Positions 36,028 through 45,789 of a stretch of 64,000 nucleotides of DNA are shown piece by piece. The stretch's first letter is position 1; each line of letters opens with the position of its first letter. The notes beneath the pieces are model-generated. The model was not told the origin of the DNA. It did no database searches and worked only from the letters and a program-made list of their open reading frames with translations. A program made the position numbers and the translations under genes. The stretch is from Gemella cuniculi DSM 15828 (GTDB taxonomy: Bacteria > Bacillota > Bacilli > Staphylococcales > Gemellaceae): positions 1 to 64,000 of the forward strand of contig NZ_KE384432.1 in NCBI RefSeq assembly GCF_000425665.1. The letters are read 5' to 3'.

Positions 36028-36906
36028 TTATTTATTTTTAAAATCTACAAATTGACCACGTCTTAACATTTCAATTTCATCTTTATATGGTGCAAATTCT
36101 TTTTTATCCCCATACCAAGGTGTTTCTAAAATTTTAGGAATATTTTCAAATTCCTTTAGATGAACTATTCTATTAATTGCGTCAAAACCTATACCACCAT
36201 ATCCTATATTCTCATGTCTGTCCTTATGAGCACCCAAAAAGTTTTTGCTATCATTTATATGAAGAACTTGAATTCTATCAAGCCCAACAACTTTATCAAA
36301 TTCTGTAAGAACTCCATCTAAATTATTAACGATATCATAACCGCCTTCAAAAACATGACAAGTATCAAAAGTAACTGTCAATTTTTCATTTAATAAAACT
36401 CCATCAATAATCTGAGCAATCTCATCAAAAGTTCTACCACACTCACTACCTTTACCCGCCATAACTTCTAAGGCAATATTAGGTAACATATCCTTTGTTA
36501 AAACTTCATTAAGACCTTTTATAATGCTTTTAATACCCACATCTGTTCCTGCTTTAACGTGTGAACCCGGGTGAAGAACTATATTCTTTGCACCAATCTT
36601 CTCTGTTCTTTCAATTTCTAAACGTAAAAAATCAACAGCAAGTTCATAAGTTTCTGGTTTTATAGTATTTGCTAGATTAATTATGTACGGAGCATGAACT
36701 ACTATATCACTAATATTATTTTGTAACATAAGTTCTTTTGCTTCATCTATGCGAAGTTCATCAATAGGTTTTCTTCTTGTATTTTGAGGGGCTCCCGTAT
36801 AAATCATAAACGTATTACTACCATAACTAACCGCTTCTTTTACAGAACCAAGCATCATGTCTTTTCCTGACATTGATACATGTGATCCAATCTTTAAATT
36901 CTTCAT
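36028..36906 (-). CDS. nfo: deoxyribonuclease IV (endonuclease IV)
   Basis: AP endonuclease of base-excision repair with a trinuclear zinc site. Visible are [89 protein letters not shown] and ETPW, which carry the His, Glu and Asp ligands. It starts at ATG 36906 with GAGG upstream (292 residues); an upstream GTG gives one more residue. The start overlaps the cshB stop. Confidence 0.96.
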   Translation of the reverse strand: MKNLKIGSHVSMSGKDMMLGSVKEAVSYGSNTFMIYTGAPQNTRRKPIDELRIDEAKELMLQNNISDIVVHAPYIINLANTIKPETYELAVDFLRLEIERTEKIGAKNIVLHPGSHVKAGTDVGIKSIIKGLNEVLTKDMLPNIALEVMAGKGSECGRTFDEIAQIIDGVLLNEKLTVTFDTCHVFEGGYDIVNNLDGVLTEFDKVVGLDRIQVLHINDSKNFLGAHKDRHENIGYGGIGFDAINRIVHLKEFENIPKILETPWYGDKKEFAPYKDEIEMLRRGQFVDFKNK

Positions 36907-38237
36907 CACTTACCTCTATTTACTCTATTATTTCTTTTAGCAAATTTTCTTCTCTCTTTTTGTTTAAGTTTATCCATTTTATATTTGTACTTTTTCTTAT
37001 AACCTGGTTTTACTTTTTTAGAAACTTTTACTTTAGTTTTTAATTTTTCTGTTAAGTTATGGTCTGCTACAACTTTTTTTCTACTTTGTCTTTTGTTTCG
37101 ATCTTTAACTTCTATAAGCTCTCCACTTTTTATATCTTTGTGATTAAACTCAATTCCTCTACTTTCAAGTGCTTGCAGTTTTTCTTCATCTTTATTGTTG
37201 TAAATCGTAATACACTCACCACTTAATCCTGCTCTTCCCGTTCTTCCAGCCCTATGCACGAAGAAATCTAAATCATTGGGAATATTAAAATTTATTACAT
37301 GACTTATTCCCTCAATATCGATCCCACGGCTCATAAGATCACTGGCAATCACATAAGTAAAATCCAAATTATTTATTCTACGTTGCATTTGTTTTCTTTC
37401 ACGTGGTGTAAGATCACCATGAAGAACTCCAACATTAATCCCTTTAGAAATCAGATACTCGCTTATTTGTTCAACTTCTGTTTTTTTATTAGCAAATATA
37501 AGTGCTAAATATGGATTTATTACTGTTGTAATTTCATAAAGTTTTTCCAATCTCGTTGTACTTTTTTCTGAAATTAAAATATAGTCTATTTTTCCAAATT
37601 TTGCATTATCTACTTCAATATATTGTGCATTTTTTAAATATTTCTTTAAAAAATGACTCATTTGATTTGGGATAGTAGCAGAAAATACTAAAAACTGACA
37701 ATTCTCTGCAGCTCTTTTTGAAATTTTATCAACATCCTCCATAAAACCTAAATCGATCATCATATCACATTCATCAATAACCAAGGTTTCAACTTCTTTT
37801 ATTGATAATGCACTAGCTCTATCAAGCTCTAAAACTCTTGTTGGAGTCCCAATAATTATATGTGAGGCATTCGAAACTTTTTCAATATCTCTATTTAAAT
37901 CCTGACCACCTATACAAAGTGTAATTTTAATATCTTCATTGCTAAAATCTGCAATATGAAGTGCCATATCATAAAGTTGTCGTGACAATTCACGAGTTGG
38001 TGCAAGAACTATACTTTGCGTTTTTTTCTTTCCTATATCCAATTTACTAAATATTGGTAGTAAAAACGAATGACTTTTTCCACTTCCTGTTTGTGATTTA
38101 GCTACAATATTCTTTCCTTTTAATACTGGAGAAAACACTCTTTCTTGAATTTTTGTAGGATTAGCAAAACCTAAATCTTCTACAGCGTTATTTACAAACT
38201 TGTTAAATTTATATTGTTCAAATGACTTTGGTAACAT
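36906..38237 (-). CDS. cshB: DEAD-box RNA helicase CshB
   Basis: ATP-dependent RNA helicase of 443 residues. Motifs in order are the Q motif [12 protein letters not shown], motif [17 protein letters not shown] and motif II as [13 protein letters not shown]. Motif III is FSATIP, and motif [15 protein letters not shown] closes the core. Motif II is DECD in place of DEAD. The C-terminus has a basic tail rich in Lys and Arg ([23 protein letters not shown]) as in CshB. It leads the cshB-nfo-zur order, as in Bacillus. Confidence 0.93.
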   Translation of the reverse strand: MLPKSFEQYKFNKFVNNAVEDLGFANPTKIQERVFSPVLKGKNIVAKSQTGSGKSHSFLLPIFSKLDIGKKKTQSIVLAPTRELSRQLYDMALHIADFSNEDIKITLCIGGQDLNRDIEKVSNASHIIIGTPTRVLELDRASALSIKEVETLVIDECDMMIDLGFMEDVDKISKRAAENCQFLVFSATIPNQMSHFLKKYLKNAQYIEVDNAKFGKIDYILISEKSTTRLEKLYEITTVINPYLALIFANKKTEVEQISEYLISKGINVGVLHGDLTPRERKQMQRRINNLDFTYVIASDLMSRGIDIEGISHVINFNIPNDLDFFVHRAGRTGRAGLSGECITIYNNKDEEKLQALESRGIEFNHKDIKSGELIEVKDRNKRQSRKKVVADHNLTEKLKTKVKVSKKVKPGYKKKYKYKMDKLKQKERRKFAKRNNRVNRGK

Positions 38238-38264
38238 TCAAAATCTCCTTTACTATTTTTTAGC

Positions 38265-38380
38265 TATTAATGATGAAATATCAACTAATACCATTAATTT
38301 CTTCATCACTTTGTACTACTTGTAGGAGCGACTCTTATAAAATCTTTATGAATTTTTTATTTTGGAGCCAGCCCTTTTTT
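38265..38380. repeat. inverted repeat and GGAGC-type element upstream of cshB
   Basis: TGATGAAATAT (from about 38271) and TTCTTCATCA (to 38309) are the arms of an imperfect hairpin in the cshB leader. At 38323-38374 GTAGGAGCGACTC and TTTGGAGCCAGCCC flank CTTTATGAATTTTTT. This resembles the ends and core of the hairpin at 41184 (TAGGAGCTAGTC, CTTTATGAAT). The arms here do not pair well, so the copy looks degraded. It may belong to the same repeat family as 41184 and 55560. Confidence 0.4.
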
Positions 38381-38559
38381 ATCTATTTTATCACATAACA
38401 AACCAGTCTTAATTATACTATAAAATATAATAATAAGCTATAGAAAACAACTTTTTAAAAATTTTTAATAATTATTTTACTATCTACATTACAAATTTAA
38501 AATATATTTTTTAATATAATATTATTATTAAATATTTCTTCTTGAAATTCGTTTTTTAT
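38381..38559. other. AT-rich region upstream of the bacteriocin promoter
   Basis: Almost pure AT sequence of about 180 bases. Together with the repeat element to its left it fills the gap between divergent cshB and the bacteriocin operon. I see no reading frame in it. Confidence 0.35.
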
Positions 38560-38589
38560 TTGACAATTTTATATTATTTTGTATATAAT
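38560..38589 (+). promoter_or_regulatory. sigma-A promoter of the bacteriocin operon
   Basis: Perfect TTGACA at 38560 and TATAAT at 38584, with an 18-base spacer. About 70 bases separate it from the start codon. Confidence 0.8.
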
Positions 38590-38662
38590 GATGCTGGGAG
38601 AGTAAGAAGTCTTTTCTAAAATATATCTTGTATATTTTACAGTTATATAGGAGGACTCAAAA

Positions 38663-39061
38663 ATGAAAACTATTAAGAAAAAAATATTAGCTGTTACTTG
38701 TCTTTTAGGTATGTTACTGTCAACTATGTATCCTATTGCTGAAGCTAGAAATTTTGGTTATTTCAGTAACTTTTGGGTTTATAGATATGGCAATCAAAAA
38801 ACTGGATATGTCGAAAAAACAGTGTGGAATGGTTGGTATGTCATTAATTTAGGTGCCTCTGCTAGAGGAACACGTGTTATACATCAATTAGTTGATACTT
38901 ATGGCAATGGGAAAAGCGAATGGAATAAAACTGAAACTGGTACCCAAAACAACTACTACACATATGATTGTAACTCAGGTGGACGCTATGCATTACAAAT
39001 GCATCTAGATAATAAAGATAGTGATAATTTATATGGTAACTGGTCACCAGATCATTACTAA
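38663..39061 (+). CDS. lactococcin-972-family bacteriocin precursor
   Basis: A secreted 132-residue protein. The signal peptide is clear: basic MKTIKKK, a hydrophobic core to about residue 24, and a cleavage site after AEA (28). The mature part (about 104 residues) is rich in Trp, Tyr, Asn and Gly, and ends LYGNWSPDHY. The GNWSPD end and the overall pattern are those of lactococcin-972-like proteins, which block septum formation by binding lipid II. It is longer than lactococcin 972 itself (66 mature residues). GGAGG precedes the ATG. It heads a four-gene operon with two membrane proteins and an ABC ATPase. Confidence 0.82.
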   Translation: MKTIKKKILAVTCLLGMLLSTMYPIAEARNFGYFSNFWVYRYGNQKTGYVEKTVWNGWYVINLGASARGTRVIHQLVDTYGNGKSEWNKTETGTQNNYYTYDCNSGGRYALQMHLDNKDSDNLYGNWSPDHY

Positions 39062-39139
39062 AATATAACACTTAAAAGATTATATTAAAAGAATTAAAAC
39101 TTCTTTTCTCCTTTCTTTAATTCGAAGGAGGAAACTATT

Positions 39140-39934
39140 ATGTTTAAAATTTCCAAAAAAAATTATTTATTTATTATTATACTTTTTTTTATTTTATATT
39201 TTTTGCTTATTGATGCCAAAGTTTGGTATGATTTTTTCAAATTTGATATTAATGCCCAAGACCTTACTATTGATGGGCGTATTGCACGTAATAAATATGT
39301 ACTTTCTTATTATGATGTAGGTATAATATTTACTGAATTATATAGTTATGGACTTATAATATTACCTATAGCTTTTCTTCCTAGCTTGTACTTTTATAAT
39401 AAATTTCGTAAAAAGTTAATTAAATATGCTATAGGAAAAACTAGTAATATTAAAAAATATTTATTATCACTTAAATTTAAAGTAGCTACTATTCCTTTGA
39501 TAATTTTTAATGTAATATTTTTTTATTATGTACTACTTAGTTATATTTTTAGAGGTTTAAAGACTCGTCCTGGTGCAAACTTTGAGTTTCTTTTTGCTAA
39601 AGATAGTATTCTAAACTTTTTTAATAACTCTACATTTTGGTTTTTATTTTTATATTGGTTAAGCCATATGCTAGTTATTTTCTTTACTAGTTTGCTACTG
39701 ACAACTCTTCTTGATTATAATTATAACTATATATCCGTCTTTATCTTTTTCTATTTAATTTTATATATAGGAAATAGGTTTATTATGGCTTATATTGGTC
39801 AATATTATCAACTAGATTTGTCTATCTCTTGGTGTGTTAATCCACAGGCATACTTGTATGAGGTCATTAGAACTTATATTTATCTGATTGTTATATATTA
39901 TATGTTTAGATTATTTAAAAGAAAAGAGTTTTAG
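39140..39934 (+). CDS. bacteriocin-operon membrane protein 1 (six-helix, permease-like)
   Basis: A 264-residue very hydrophobic protein with about six membrane helices (near 8-25, 65-85, 115-140, 170-190, 195-215 and 240-255). A long outside loop after helix 1 contains FKFDINAQDLTIDGR. I do not recognise a named family; the topology resembles an ABC-2 permease half. Lactococcin-972 loci normally encode one large membrane protein of about 650-700 residues here; this gene and the next are together about 460 residues. It is preceded by GAAGGAGG and ends 2 bases before the next gene. Probable role: immunity or export with the ATPase. Confidence 0.7.
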   Translation: MFKISKKNYLFIIILFFILYFLLIDAKVWYDFFKFDINAQDLTIDGRIARNKYVLSYYDVGIIFTELYSYGLIILPIAFLPSLYFYNKFRKKLIKYAIGKTSNIKKYLLSLKFKVATIPLIIFNVIFFYYVLLSYIFRGLKTRPGANFEFLFAKDSILNFFNNSTFWFLFLYWLSHMLVIFFTSLLLTTLLDYNYNYISVFIFFYLILYIGNRFIMAYIGQYYQLDLSISWCVNPQAYLYEVIRTYIYLIVIYYMFRLFKRKEF

Positions 39935-39936
39935 TT

Positions 39937-40536
39937 ATGAATAAATTAGTTTCTAAATTTCAAATAAATTATATACTTGTTATATTACTTTTTATCTTAG
40001 AACTAAAAAAATACCAATTTTCACCTTATGATATCCTCTTTAAAGATTATATTAATAATGTATATATTTCTGGATATCAACTTAATATTGCTCAATTAAT
40101 TTTTTTAGTTAGTTTATATACATTAATGTTATGGAATTTTGTCAATATTTTTTCTATCAGTTTAAATAATTTTAAAATGATAATTAAGAGCCACAGTACA
40201 AATTTAATAAAGTATTATATTAAAGTAATAATCTTCTTTTTTAAGAAATTATTATTCTCCTTTTTCTTTTATATATTTACCTTTAATTTAATTTATGCAT
40301 ATATATTTAAAGATGTGAAGTTTAGAGATTTTTTTATTGGAGATTTAGAAATAGTAAAATTATATATTTTATTTCTCTTTGTACTATTAATAAATACTAC
40401 TTTTAATTTTAATAAAGCTATAGTAACTAGTATGTGTTATTTTACTATTGTGCTATATATATTATTTTTAAATAATGTTTCATTTATCTATTACTTTTTA
40501 GTAATTGATTTTGATTATATTATTAATTGTGTGTAG
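39937..40536 (+). CDS. bacteriocin-operon membrane protein 2
   Basis: A 199-residue membrane protein with about five hydrophobic helices (near 12-25, 50-72, 95-120, 140-155 and 165-190). It has little sequence other than Ile, Leu, Phe, Tyr, Asn and Lys. No family is recognised. It starts 2 bases after the previous gene; the ribosome binding site is weak and translation is likely coupled. It probably pairs with the first membrane protein to form the transmembrane part of the ABC complex encoded next. Confidence 0.68.
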   Translation: MNKLVSKFQINYILVILLFILELKKYQFSPYDILFKDYINNVYISGYQLNIAQLIFLVSLYTLMLWNFVNIFSISLNNFKMIIKSHSTNLIKYYIKVIIFFFKKLLFSFFFYIFTFNLIYAYIFKDVKFRDFFIGDLEIVKLYILFLFVLLINTTFNFNKAIVTSMCYFTIVLYILFLNNVSFIYYFLVIDFDYIINCV

Positions 40537-40573
40537 GTTATTTTACGTCAAAGATTTTTAGGGAGGTTTTAAA

Positions 40574-41176
40574 ATGCTAGAAATAAAAAATGGTTATAAG
40601 AAATTTAATGGAAAATATGTGTTGGAAAATATTTCTATAAAATTTGAAAATGGAAAAATATATGGTGTTGTTGGAGAAAATGGAAAAGGTAAAACCGTTC
40701 TTCTTAAAGTATTATGCGGTTATAGTGTTTTGAACAAAGGAGAGGTTTACCAAGATAATGTAAAACTTCGTGATAAGTTAAACTTTATTCAAAATGCTGG
40801 AATAGTAATTGAAAAACCTGATTTTATAGAAAACTTTACATTGTATGAAAATTTAGATAACATTAGAAAACTAAGCGATAATAAAAATATTGATATCGAT
40901 TTTTGGATTGAATTTTATGATTTAGTCGAACATAAAGATAAAAAGTACAAAAAACTATCTTTAGGTACTAAACAAAAACTTTTAATTATTCAAGCTTTTA
41001 TGACAAATCCAAGTATCTTAATATTAGATGAGTGTTTTAGCGGATTAGATGAAAAAAGCTATAATAAAACTAAAGAATATTTGAAAAACTATATTAATGA
41101 AGACAGACTTATTATTTTAACATCACACATAAAAGAAGATATTGAAGAGTTATGTGATGAGGTTATACAGTTATAA
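40574..41176 (+). CDS. bacteriocin-operon ABC transporter ATPase
   Basis: A single ABC nucleotide-binding domain of 200 residues. Walker A is GVVGENGKGKTVLLKVL (GENGKGKT, with Lys in place of the usual Ser/Cys before GKT). The Q-loop region is FIQNAGIVIEKPDF, the signature KLSLGTKQKLLI, Walker B SILILDECFSGLD, and the H-loop LIILTSHIKED. It is shorter than typical exporters and ends soon after the H-loop. GGGAGG precedes it. With the two membrane proteins it should export the bacteriocin or protect the producer, as in lactococcin 972 systems. Confidence 0.9.
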   Translation: MLEIKNGYKKFNGKYVLENISIKFENGKIYGVVGENGKGKTVLLKVLCGYSVLNKGEVYQDNVKLRDKLNFIQNAGIVIEKPDFIENFTLYENLDNIRKLSDNKNIDIDFWIEFYDLVEHKDKKYKKLSLGTKQKLLIIQAFMTNPSILILDECFSGLDEKSYNKTKEYLKNYINEDRLIILTSHIKEDIEELCDEVIQL

Positions 41177-41183
41177 TTATAAA

Positions 41184-41266
41184 TAGGAGCTAGTCCTGCA
41201 TTGCTATTTCTTTATGAATAAACTTTTAACATAAAGAATAGTTGGAAATTGAAACTAGCTCCTTTT
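41184..41266 (+). terminator. terminator of the bacteriocin operon (branched hairpin)
   Basis: AGGAGCTAGT (41185) pairs with ACTAGCTCCT (to 41263), followed by TTTT. Inside it a second stem TTCTTTATG pairs with CATAAAGAA. The same hairpin can work for the opposing deoC gene. Its outer arms resemble elements at 38323 and 55560. Confidence 0.8.
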
Positions 41267-41274
41267 AAATTTAT

Positions 41275-41913
41275 TTATTTTATTATGTCTATTCCTGAAC
41301 TAGTACCTAAACGTTCAGCACCTAATTCAATATATTTTTCAGCAGTTTGTCTATCTTTAACTCCACCGCTTGCTTTTACCTTTGCATTGTTACCCACAAC
41401 ATTTTTCATTAATTTAACATCTTCAAATGTTGCTCCAGCTGTACCAAATCCTGTAGAAGTCTTAACAAAATCAGCTTTTGCTTCTAATGATAGCTCACAT
41501 GCTTTTACTTTTTGTTCATCAGTTAAGTAACATGTTTCGATAATTACTTTCAAAACATTTTCCCCAATAGCCTCTTTTATTTTTCCTATTTCATCTTTTA
41601 CATATTCAAACTCACCATCTTGAAGTTTTGCAACGTTAATAACCATATCAATCTCTTTAGCACCATTTTCAATAGCATCTTTTGCTTCAAAAACTTTGGT
41701 TTTAGTTGTCATAGCTCCTAAAGGAAAACCTACGACAGCAGCAACCTTGACATCAGTTTCTGCTAAATATTTTTTTGCATCCTTCACATAGCAACCATTA
41801 ACACAAACACTATAAAAATTATGCTCTTTAGCCTCTTCGCATAATTTTTTTATATCCTTTTTACTCGCTGTTGCTTTTAAAATTGTATGATCTATATATT
41901 TATTTAATTCCAT
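41275..41913 (-). CDS. deoC: deoxyribose-phosphate aldolase
   Basis: Splits 2-deoxyribose-5-phosphate into glyceraldehyde-3-phosphate and acetaldehyde. It is a Schiff-base TIM barrel with the catalytic Lys in ADFVKTSTGFGTAGAT and the second Lys in AKVKASGGVKDRQTA. Length is 212 residues. It starts 8 bases after pdp. Together they degrade pyrimidine deoxynucleosides to central metabolism. Confidence 0.96.
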   Translation of the reverse strand: MELNKYIDHTILKATASKKDIKKLCEEAKEHNFYSVCVNGCYVKDAKKYLAETDVKVAAVVGFPLGAMTTKTKVFEAKDAIENGAKEIDMVINVAKLQDGEFEYVKDEIGKIKEAIGENVLKVIIETCYLTDEQKVKACELSLEAKADFVKTSTGFGTAGATFEDVKLMKNVVGNNAKVKASGGVKDRQTAEKYIELGAERLGTSSGIDIIK

Positions 41914-41921
41914 GTTTACCT

Positions 41922-43226
41922 CTATTCTATTACTTCTAAAATATTTTTAACAACTTCTTGCTTTTCTTTTCCAACTACATAAGCATCTATTATCATATTT
42001 TTGCTACTTTCAATATTTTTTGCATCATTATAATAAATTTTTGCTATTAATTCTCCTTTTTCGACTTTATCTCCAACTTTTTTCTTAAGCTCAATACCTA
42101 CTGCATGGTCCACTTCATCTTCTTTGGTTGCACGACCTGCCCCTATTACCATTGCGGCTTTTCCAATTTCTTCTGCTTTAATTTTTGTAACAAAGCCCTC
42201 CACATTAGAAGTTACATCTAATACAGATTTAGGTGTAGGAAGCAATTTATAATCGTCAATGACATTTGGATTTCCACCACTAAGTTTAATAAATTCTTTT
42301 AGGATATTTAATGCTTTTCCACTAGCAATCACTTTATCTATTTTTGAACTTGCCTCTCCAAAAGTTGTTACTTCTCCTTTATGTTTAAGTGCAAGATAGA
42401 CTATTTCATAAACAACTTCTTTCAAATCAGCCGACCAATTTCCTTTTAATGCTTCAATGCCTTCGATTATTTCATTAGCATTACCAATATTATAACCCAA
42501 TGGCTCTTCCATATTGGTAAGAACTGCAATAGTTTTTCTTCCGACACTATTTCCAATCTCCACCATTCGTCTTGATAATTCACGTGCATCTTTGATATTT
42601 TTCATAAATGCACCATCTCCAACTTTCACATCTAAAATTATTAAATCTGACTGGATTGCTAATTTTTTACTCATAATACTGCTTGCAATCAGTGGAATAC
42701 TATCAACTGTTGCTGTTACATCACGCAAACCATAGATCTTCTTATCTAATGGAACGATATTTTCGCTATACCCCATAAGACCTACTCCTGTCTTACTAGC
42801 AATAGAAACTAATTCTTCTTTTGTGGTGCTGAACTTAAAATTACTTATTGACTCAAATTTATCGATTGTTCCACCTGTATGTCCCAAACCTTTTCCTGAC
42901 AATTTTGTCGTTGCCATCCCTAATGCTGATAAAATTGGACCAAGTACCACTGTTACTTTATCGCCCACTCCACCTGTAGAATGTTTATCAACTAAATAAA
43001 GTTTAAGATTATCAAAATAAATTGTATCCCCTGAGTCACGCATCTTCAAAGTGAAATATGCCAATTCTTCTTTGGTCATATTGTTAAAATAAACCGCCAT
43101 TAAAAAAGAACTCATTTGATAATCAGGAACACTTCCATTTAAATAGCCATCAAGAAGAAAATTAATTTCCTCTTTTGACAATTCACTATTCTTTTTCTTC
43201 TTATCAATAATATCAACAACTCGCAT
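41922..43226 (-). CDS. pdp: pyrimidine-nucleoside phosphorylase
   Basis: Releases the base from thymidine, uridine and deoxyuridine with phosphate. The 434-residue sequence has the family signature KHSTGGVGDKVTVVLGPILS, SGKGLGHTGGTIDK, and SIMSKKLAIQSDLIILDVKVG. The C-terminal PYNP domain (about 340-434) starts GFVTKIKAEEIGKAAMVIG. It leads the pdp-deoC operon. No regulator such as DeoR was found next to it. Confidence 0.95.
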   Translation of the reverse strand: MRVVDIIDKKKKNSELSKEEINFLLDGYLNGSVPDYQMSSFLMAVYFNNMTKEELAYFTLKMRDSGDTIYFDNLKLYLVDKHSTGGVGDKVTVVLGPILSALGMATTKLSGKGLGHTGGTIDKFESISNFKFSTTKEELVSIASKTGVGLMGYSENIVPLDKKIYGLRDVTATVDSIPLIASSIMSKKLAIQSDLIILDVKVGDGAFMKNIKDARELSRRMVEIGNSVGRKTIAVLTNMEEPLGYNIGNANEIIEGIEALKGNWSADLKEVVYEIVYLALKHKGEVTTFGEASSKIDKVIASGKALNILKEFIKLSGGNPNVIDDYKLLPTPKSVLDVTSNVEGFVTKIKAEEIGKAAMVIGAGRATKEDEVDHAVGIELKKKVGDKVEKGELIAKIYYNDAKNIESSKNMIIDAYVVGKEKQEVVKNILEVIE

Positions 43227-43362
43227 AAAAAACTCCTTTTATCTTTTGAAGTATAAAGTGGTTAATACAAAATTTTATTTTATAGAAACTATCACATAAG
43301 TAAACTAGGAACTATATAGTTGCTACAAAACTTTTAATTTTAAATATTTTTTTCACTCCACT

Positions 43363-43911
43363 TTAACAATCTTTACAATAAAAATTCGTAAAACTATATT
43401 TTTCTTTTTCTAAATATATGTTATCTGATATTTCTATTACTTGCAAAGATTTTTTTTCTTTTAAAATCTTATTTAATTCTTTAAAATCTCTTTTGCTATA
43501 AACTATCTTATCTCTTATAATATAAGACTTATATCCTAATAATAACAAAGTATAAGATTTATATTTAAAGGACATAAAATTGAGCAAAAAGCATAAACTT
43601 AGAAAAAATAAAATTTTAAAACTGAAATCTAATTTTTCATTTATTACTAAAAACGTTATGACTATCATTAAGATTAAATAGCCATAATCAATTCCATTTG
43701 ATTTTGATACTTCTTTTTTTGCACAAACAAAAATATTATTTGGTTTCATATAACTCACTGCAATAAGTGAAGATACAGAGTAAATAATAAGTATCAAGAT
43801 TAAAATCACATCATCCATATCCTGCTTTATTAATGAATAAACTAATAAAAAAACATAAAGAGGTATAAATGAATAGATACAATAACTTAGATAGTTATAA
43901 ACCTTTTTCAT
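43363..43911 (-). CDS. unassigned four-helix membrane protein
   Basis: 182 residues with four hydrophobic segments (about 10-27, 34-53, 75-91 and 94-111). A cytosolic C-terminus reads KSYIIRDKIVYSKRDFKELN and ends FTNFYCKDC with two Cys. I recognise no family. It follows the 109-residue gene by 18 bases, with a GGAGG site, so it belongs to the flotillin cluster transcript. A membrane scaffold or envelope role is a guess from context only. Confidence 0.65.
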   Translation of the reverse strand: MKKVYNYLSYCIYSFIPLYVFLLVYSLIKQDMDDVILILILIIYSVSSLIAVSYMKPNNIFVCAKKEVSKSNGIDYGYLILMIVITFLVINEKLDFSFKILFFLSLCFLLNFMSFKYKSYTLLLLGYKSYIIRDKIVYSKRDFKELNKILKEKKSLQVIEISDNIYLEKEKYSFTNFYCKDC

Positions 43912-43929
43912 AGTATACCTCCTATTTAT

Positions 43930-44259
43930 CTAGCGTTTGCTTTTAGGTCTTGATAAAATTTCTGAAAAAATTATATCATTAACCAATTTTTCTTTATCTA
44001 TAATTTGAGAATTAGAATATATTTCTTTTTCTCTATCTACTATTTGACGCACTTTTTTTCCAGATCCATTATTATAATAATTCTTGTTTTCATTATAACT
44101 CTTATTTCTTTGAACATTATTTGTTCTTTGAACTTCATTGACATTTTTTACTTTCTTGTTAACTTTAGTTTTTTCTTTGGATTTTTGGTCCTTATTTTTA
44201 TAAATATCAATAAGATAGGCTATAACTCCAATAATTATCCAAATTACAACAGTATTCAT
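43930..44259 (-). CDS. single-pass membrane protein with basic polar tail
   Basis: 109 residues. One membrane helix (VVIWIIIGVIAYLIDIYK, about 4-21) is followed by a highly charged Lys/Asn-rich tail (KNVNEVQRTNNVQRNKSYN), likely disordered, and a short helical end. It overlaps the next-upstream gene by 4 bases. No family recognised. The adjoining protein has the same plan, and both likely sit beside FloA in the membrane. Composition is typical for an AT-rich genome and I see no sign of damage. Confidence 0.68.
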   Translation of the reverse strand: MNTVVIWIIIGVIAYLIDIYKNKDQKSKEKTKVNKKVKNVNEVQRTNNVQRNKSYNENKNYYNNGSGKKVRQIVDREKEIYSNSQIIDKEKLVNDIIFSEILSRPKSKR

Positions 44260-44753
44260 AATCTTCTCCTATTACCTTGTTCTCTTTTATTCAAGTATTC
44301 TTTGGCTATTAATCCTCTAACCATATTTTCTTTCGAAAAAACAAGCGTTGGAATATCTTTTTCATTATTTTCTTGGGCTTGAAAATCTTGAAAATCATAC
44401 TGTTCTTTAAATCTACTTCTATTTTTATTATAATATTGTTGATATTGATTTACTGTAGCCTGCTCTTCTTGTGTGTCAAATCGTGAATTTATAGTATTAT
44501 GTTCTGAATCTAATTTTTCAGTTTTTCTAGTTACTGGATTAGTTCCTATATTTTCTGTTACTGAATCAAATTTTATTTTACTTTTAATTTGTTCAACAGT
44601 TTTCAATGCTTGTTCTCTAGCTCTATCTAACTCTACTTGTTTTGCATTATCTAAATTTCGTCTATATTTCTTACTATCAGAAACAACTACAGTTAAAAAG
44701 ATAACAAAAATTATGATAAATGATATAGGTAATGCGAAAAATACAAACGACAT
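44256..44753 (-). CDS. single-pass membrane protein downstream of floA
   Basis: 165 residues. One N-terminal helix (ALPISFIIIFVIFLTVVV, about 7-24) precedes a basic-acidic coiled-coil-like stretch (KKYRRNLDNAKQVELDRARE). After it comes a Gln/Asn-rich region (QEEQATVNQYQQYYNKN) and a short conserved-looking end (DIPTLVFSKENMVRGLIAKEY). No family recognised. It begins 25 bases after floA with a GGAGG site, suggesting one transcript. Small membrane proteins of this shape often associate with flotillins; that remains inference. Confidence 0.7.
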   Translation of the reverse strand: MSFVFFALPISFIIIFVIFLTVVVSDSKKYRRNLDNAKQVELDRAREQALKTVEQIKSKIKFDSVTENIGTNPVTRKTEKLDSEHNTINSRFDTQEEQATVNQYQQYYNKNRSRFKEQYDFQDFQAQENNEKDIPTLVFSKENMVRGLIAKEYLNKREQGNRRRL

Positions 44754-44778
44754 TTCACTACCTCCTTTTATCTAATAA

Positions 44779-45768
44779 TTATTTATTTTTCTCAGTTTCT
44801 GGTTGAGACATACGTTTAATAGAATCTCTCATTCCTGTATCTGCTTCTAGGTTTTTATAATTCATATAATCCATTACACCAAGATTTCCTTCTTGGAATG
44901 CTTTTGCCATTGCAAGTGGTAATTCTGCTTCTGCTTCTACTACTTTAGCTCGCATCTCTTGGATTCTCGCTTTCATTTCTTGCTCAGCTGCTACAGCCAT
45001 TGCACGACGTTGCTCTGCTTTTGCTTGAGCAATATTTTTATCTGCAATAGCTTGCTCAGTTTGTAAGTTAGCTCCAATATTTTGACCGATATCAACATCT
45101 AAAATATCTATTGATAAGATTTCAAATGCTGTTCCTGCATCCAAACCTTTATCAAGAATTGTTTTTGAAATTCTATCTGGATTTTCTAAAACTACTGTAT
45201 GTGATTCAGATGAACCGATAGTAGAAACTATACCTTCACCTACACGGGCGATAACTGTTTCTTCACCAGCACCCCCTACTAATCTTTCTATATTAGCACG
45301 AACTGTAATTCTTGCTTTGGCTTTAACCTCAATACCATTTATAGCAACACCTGCGATATATGGAGTTTCAATTACTTTTGGATTAACACTCATTTGCACT
45401 GCTTGAAGTACATCACGACCAGCAAGATCAATTGCTGCACATCTTTCAAATGTTAAACTAACTATGTTAGCACGATGTGCTGCGATAAGAGCATTAATTA
45501 CTCTATCAACATTCCCTCCTGCTAAATAGTGACTTTCAAGCTGATTAATCGTAACTGCTAATCCAGCTTTATGTGCTTTAATCATTGGATTAATCACTCG
45601 ACTTGGAACAACACGTCTTAAGCGCATTCCTACCAATGTAAAGATACTAACCTTTACACCTGCTGCTATAGCACTAATCCAAAGTCCAAGTGGGAAAAAT
45701 GTGAAGAATATCGATAAAACGATTAAAATCACAACTAAAATTATACCCGTAAAAACTAACTCTGGCAT
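44779..45768 (-). CDS. floA: flotillin-like protein FloA
   Basis: Membrane-microdomain scaffold of 329 residues. An N-terminal hairpin (about 3-48) is followed by a PHB/SPFH domain: [40 protein letters not shown] and [19 protein letters not shown]. The C-terminal heptad region ([20 protein letters not shown]) is rich in Glu and Ala, as in FloA/YqfA. The order NfeD-floA is the conserved YqeZ-YqfA pair. Neighbouring genes on both sides are on the same strand. Confidence 0.95.
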   Translation of the reverse strand: MPELVFTGIILVVILIVLSIFFTFFPLGLWISAIAAGVKVSIFTLVGMRLRRVVPSRVINPMIKAHKAGLAVTINQLESHYLAGGNVDRVINALIAAHRANIVSLTFERCAAIDLAGRDVLQAVQMSVNPKVIETPYIAGVAINGIEVKAKARITVRANIERLVGGAGEETVIARVGEGIVSTIGSSESHTVVLENPDRISKTILDKGLDAGTAFEILSIDILDVDIGQNIGANLQTEQAIADKNIAQAKAEQRRAMAVAAEQEMKARIQEMRAKVVEAEAELPLAMAKAFQEGNLGVMDYMNYKNLEADTGMRDSIKRMSQPETEKNK

Positions 45769-45789
45769 AATACATCCTCCTTATTTTTA

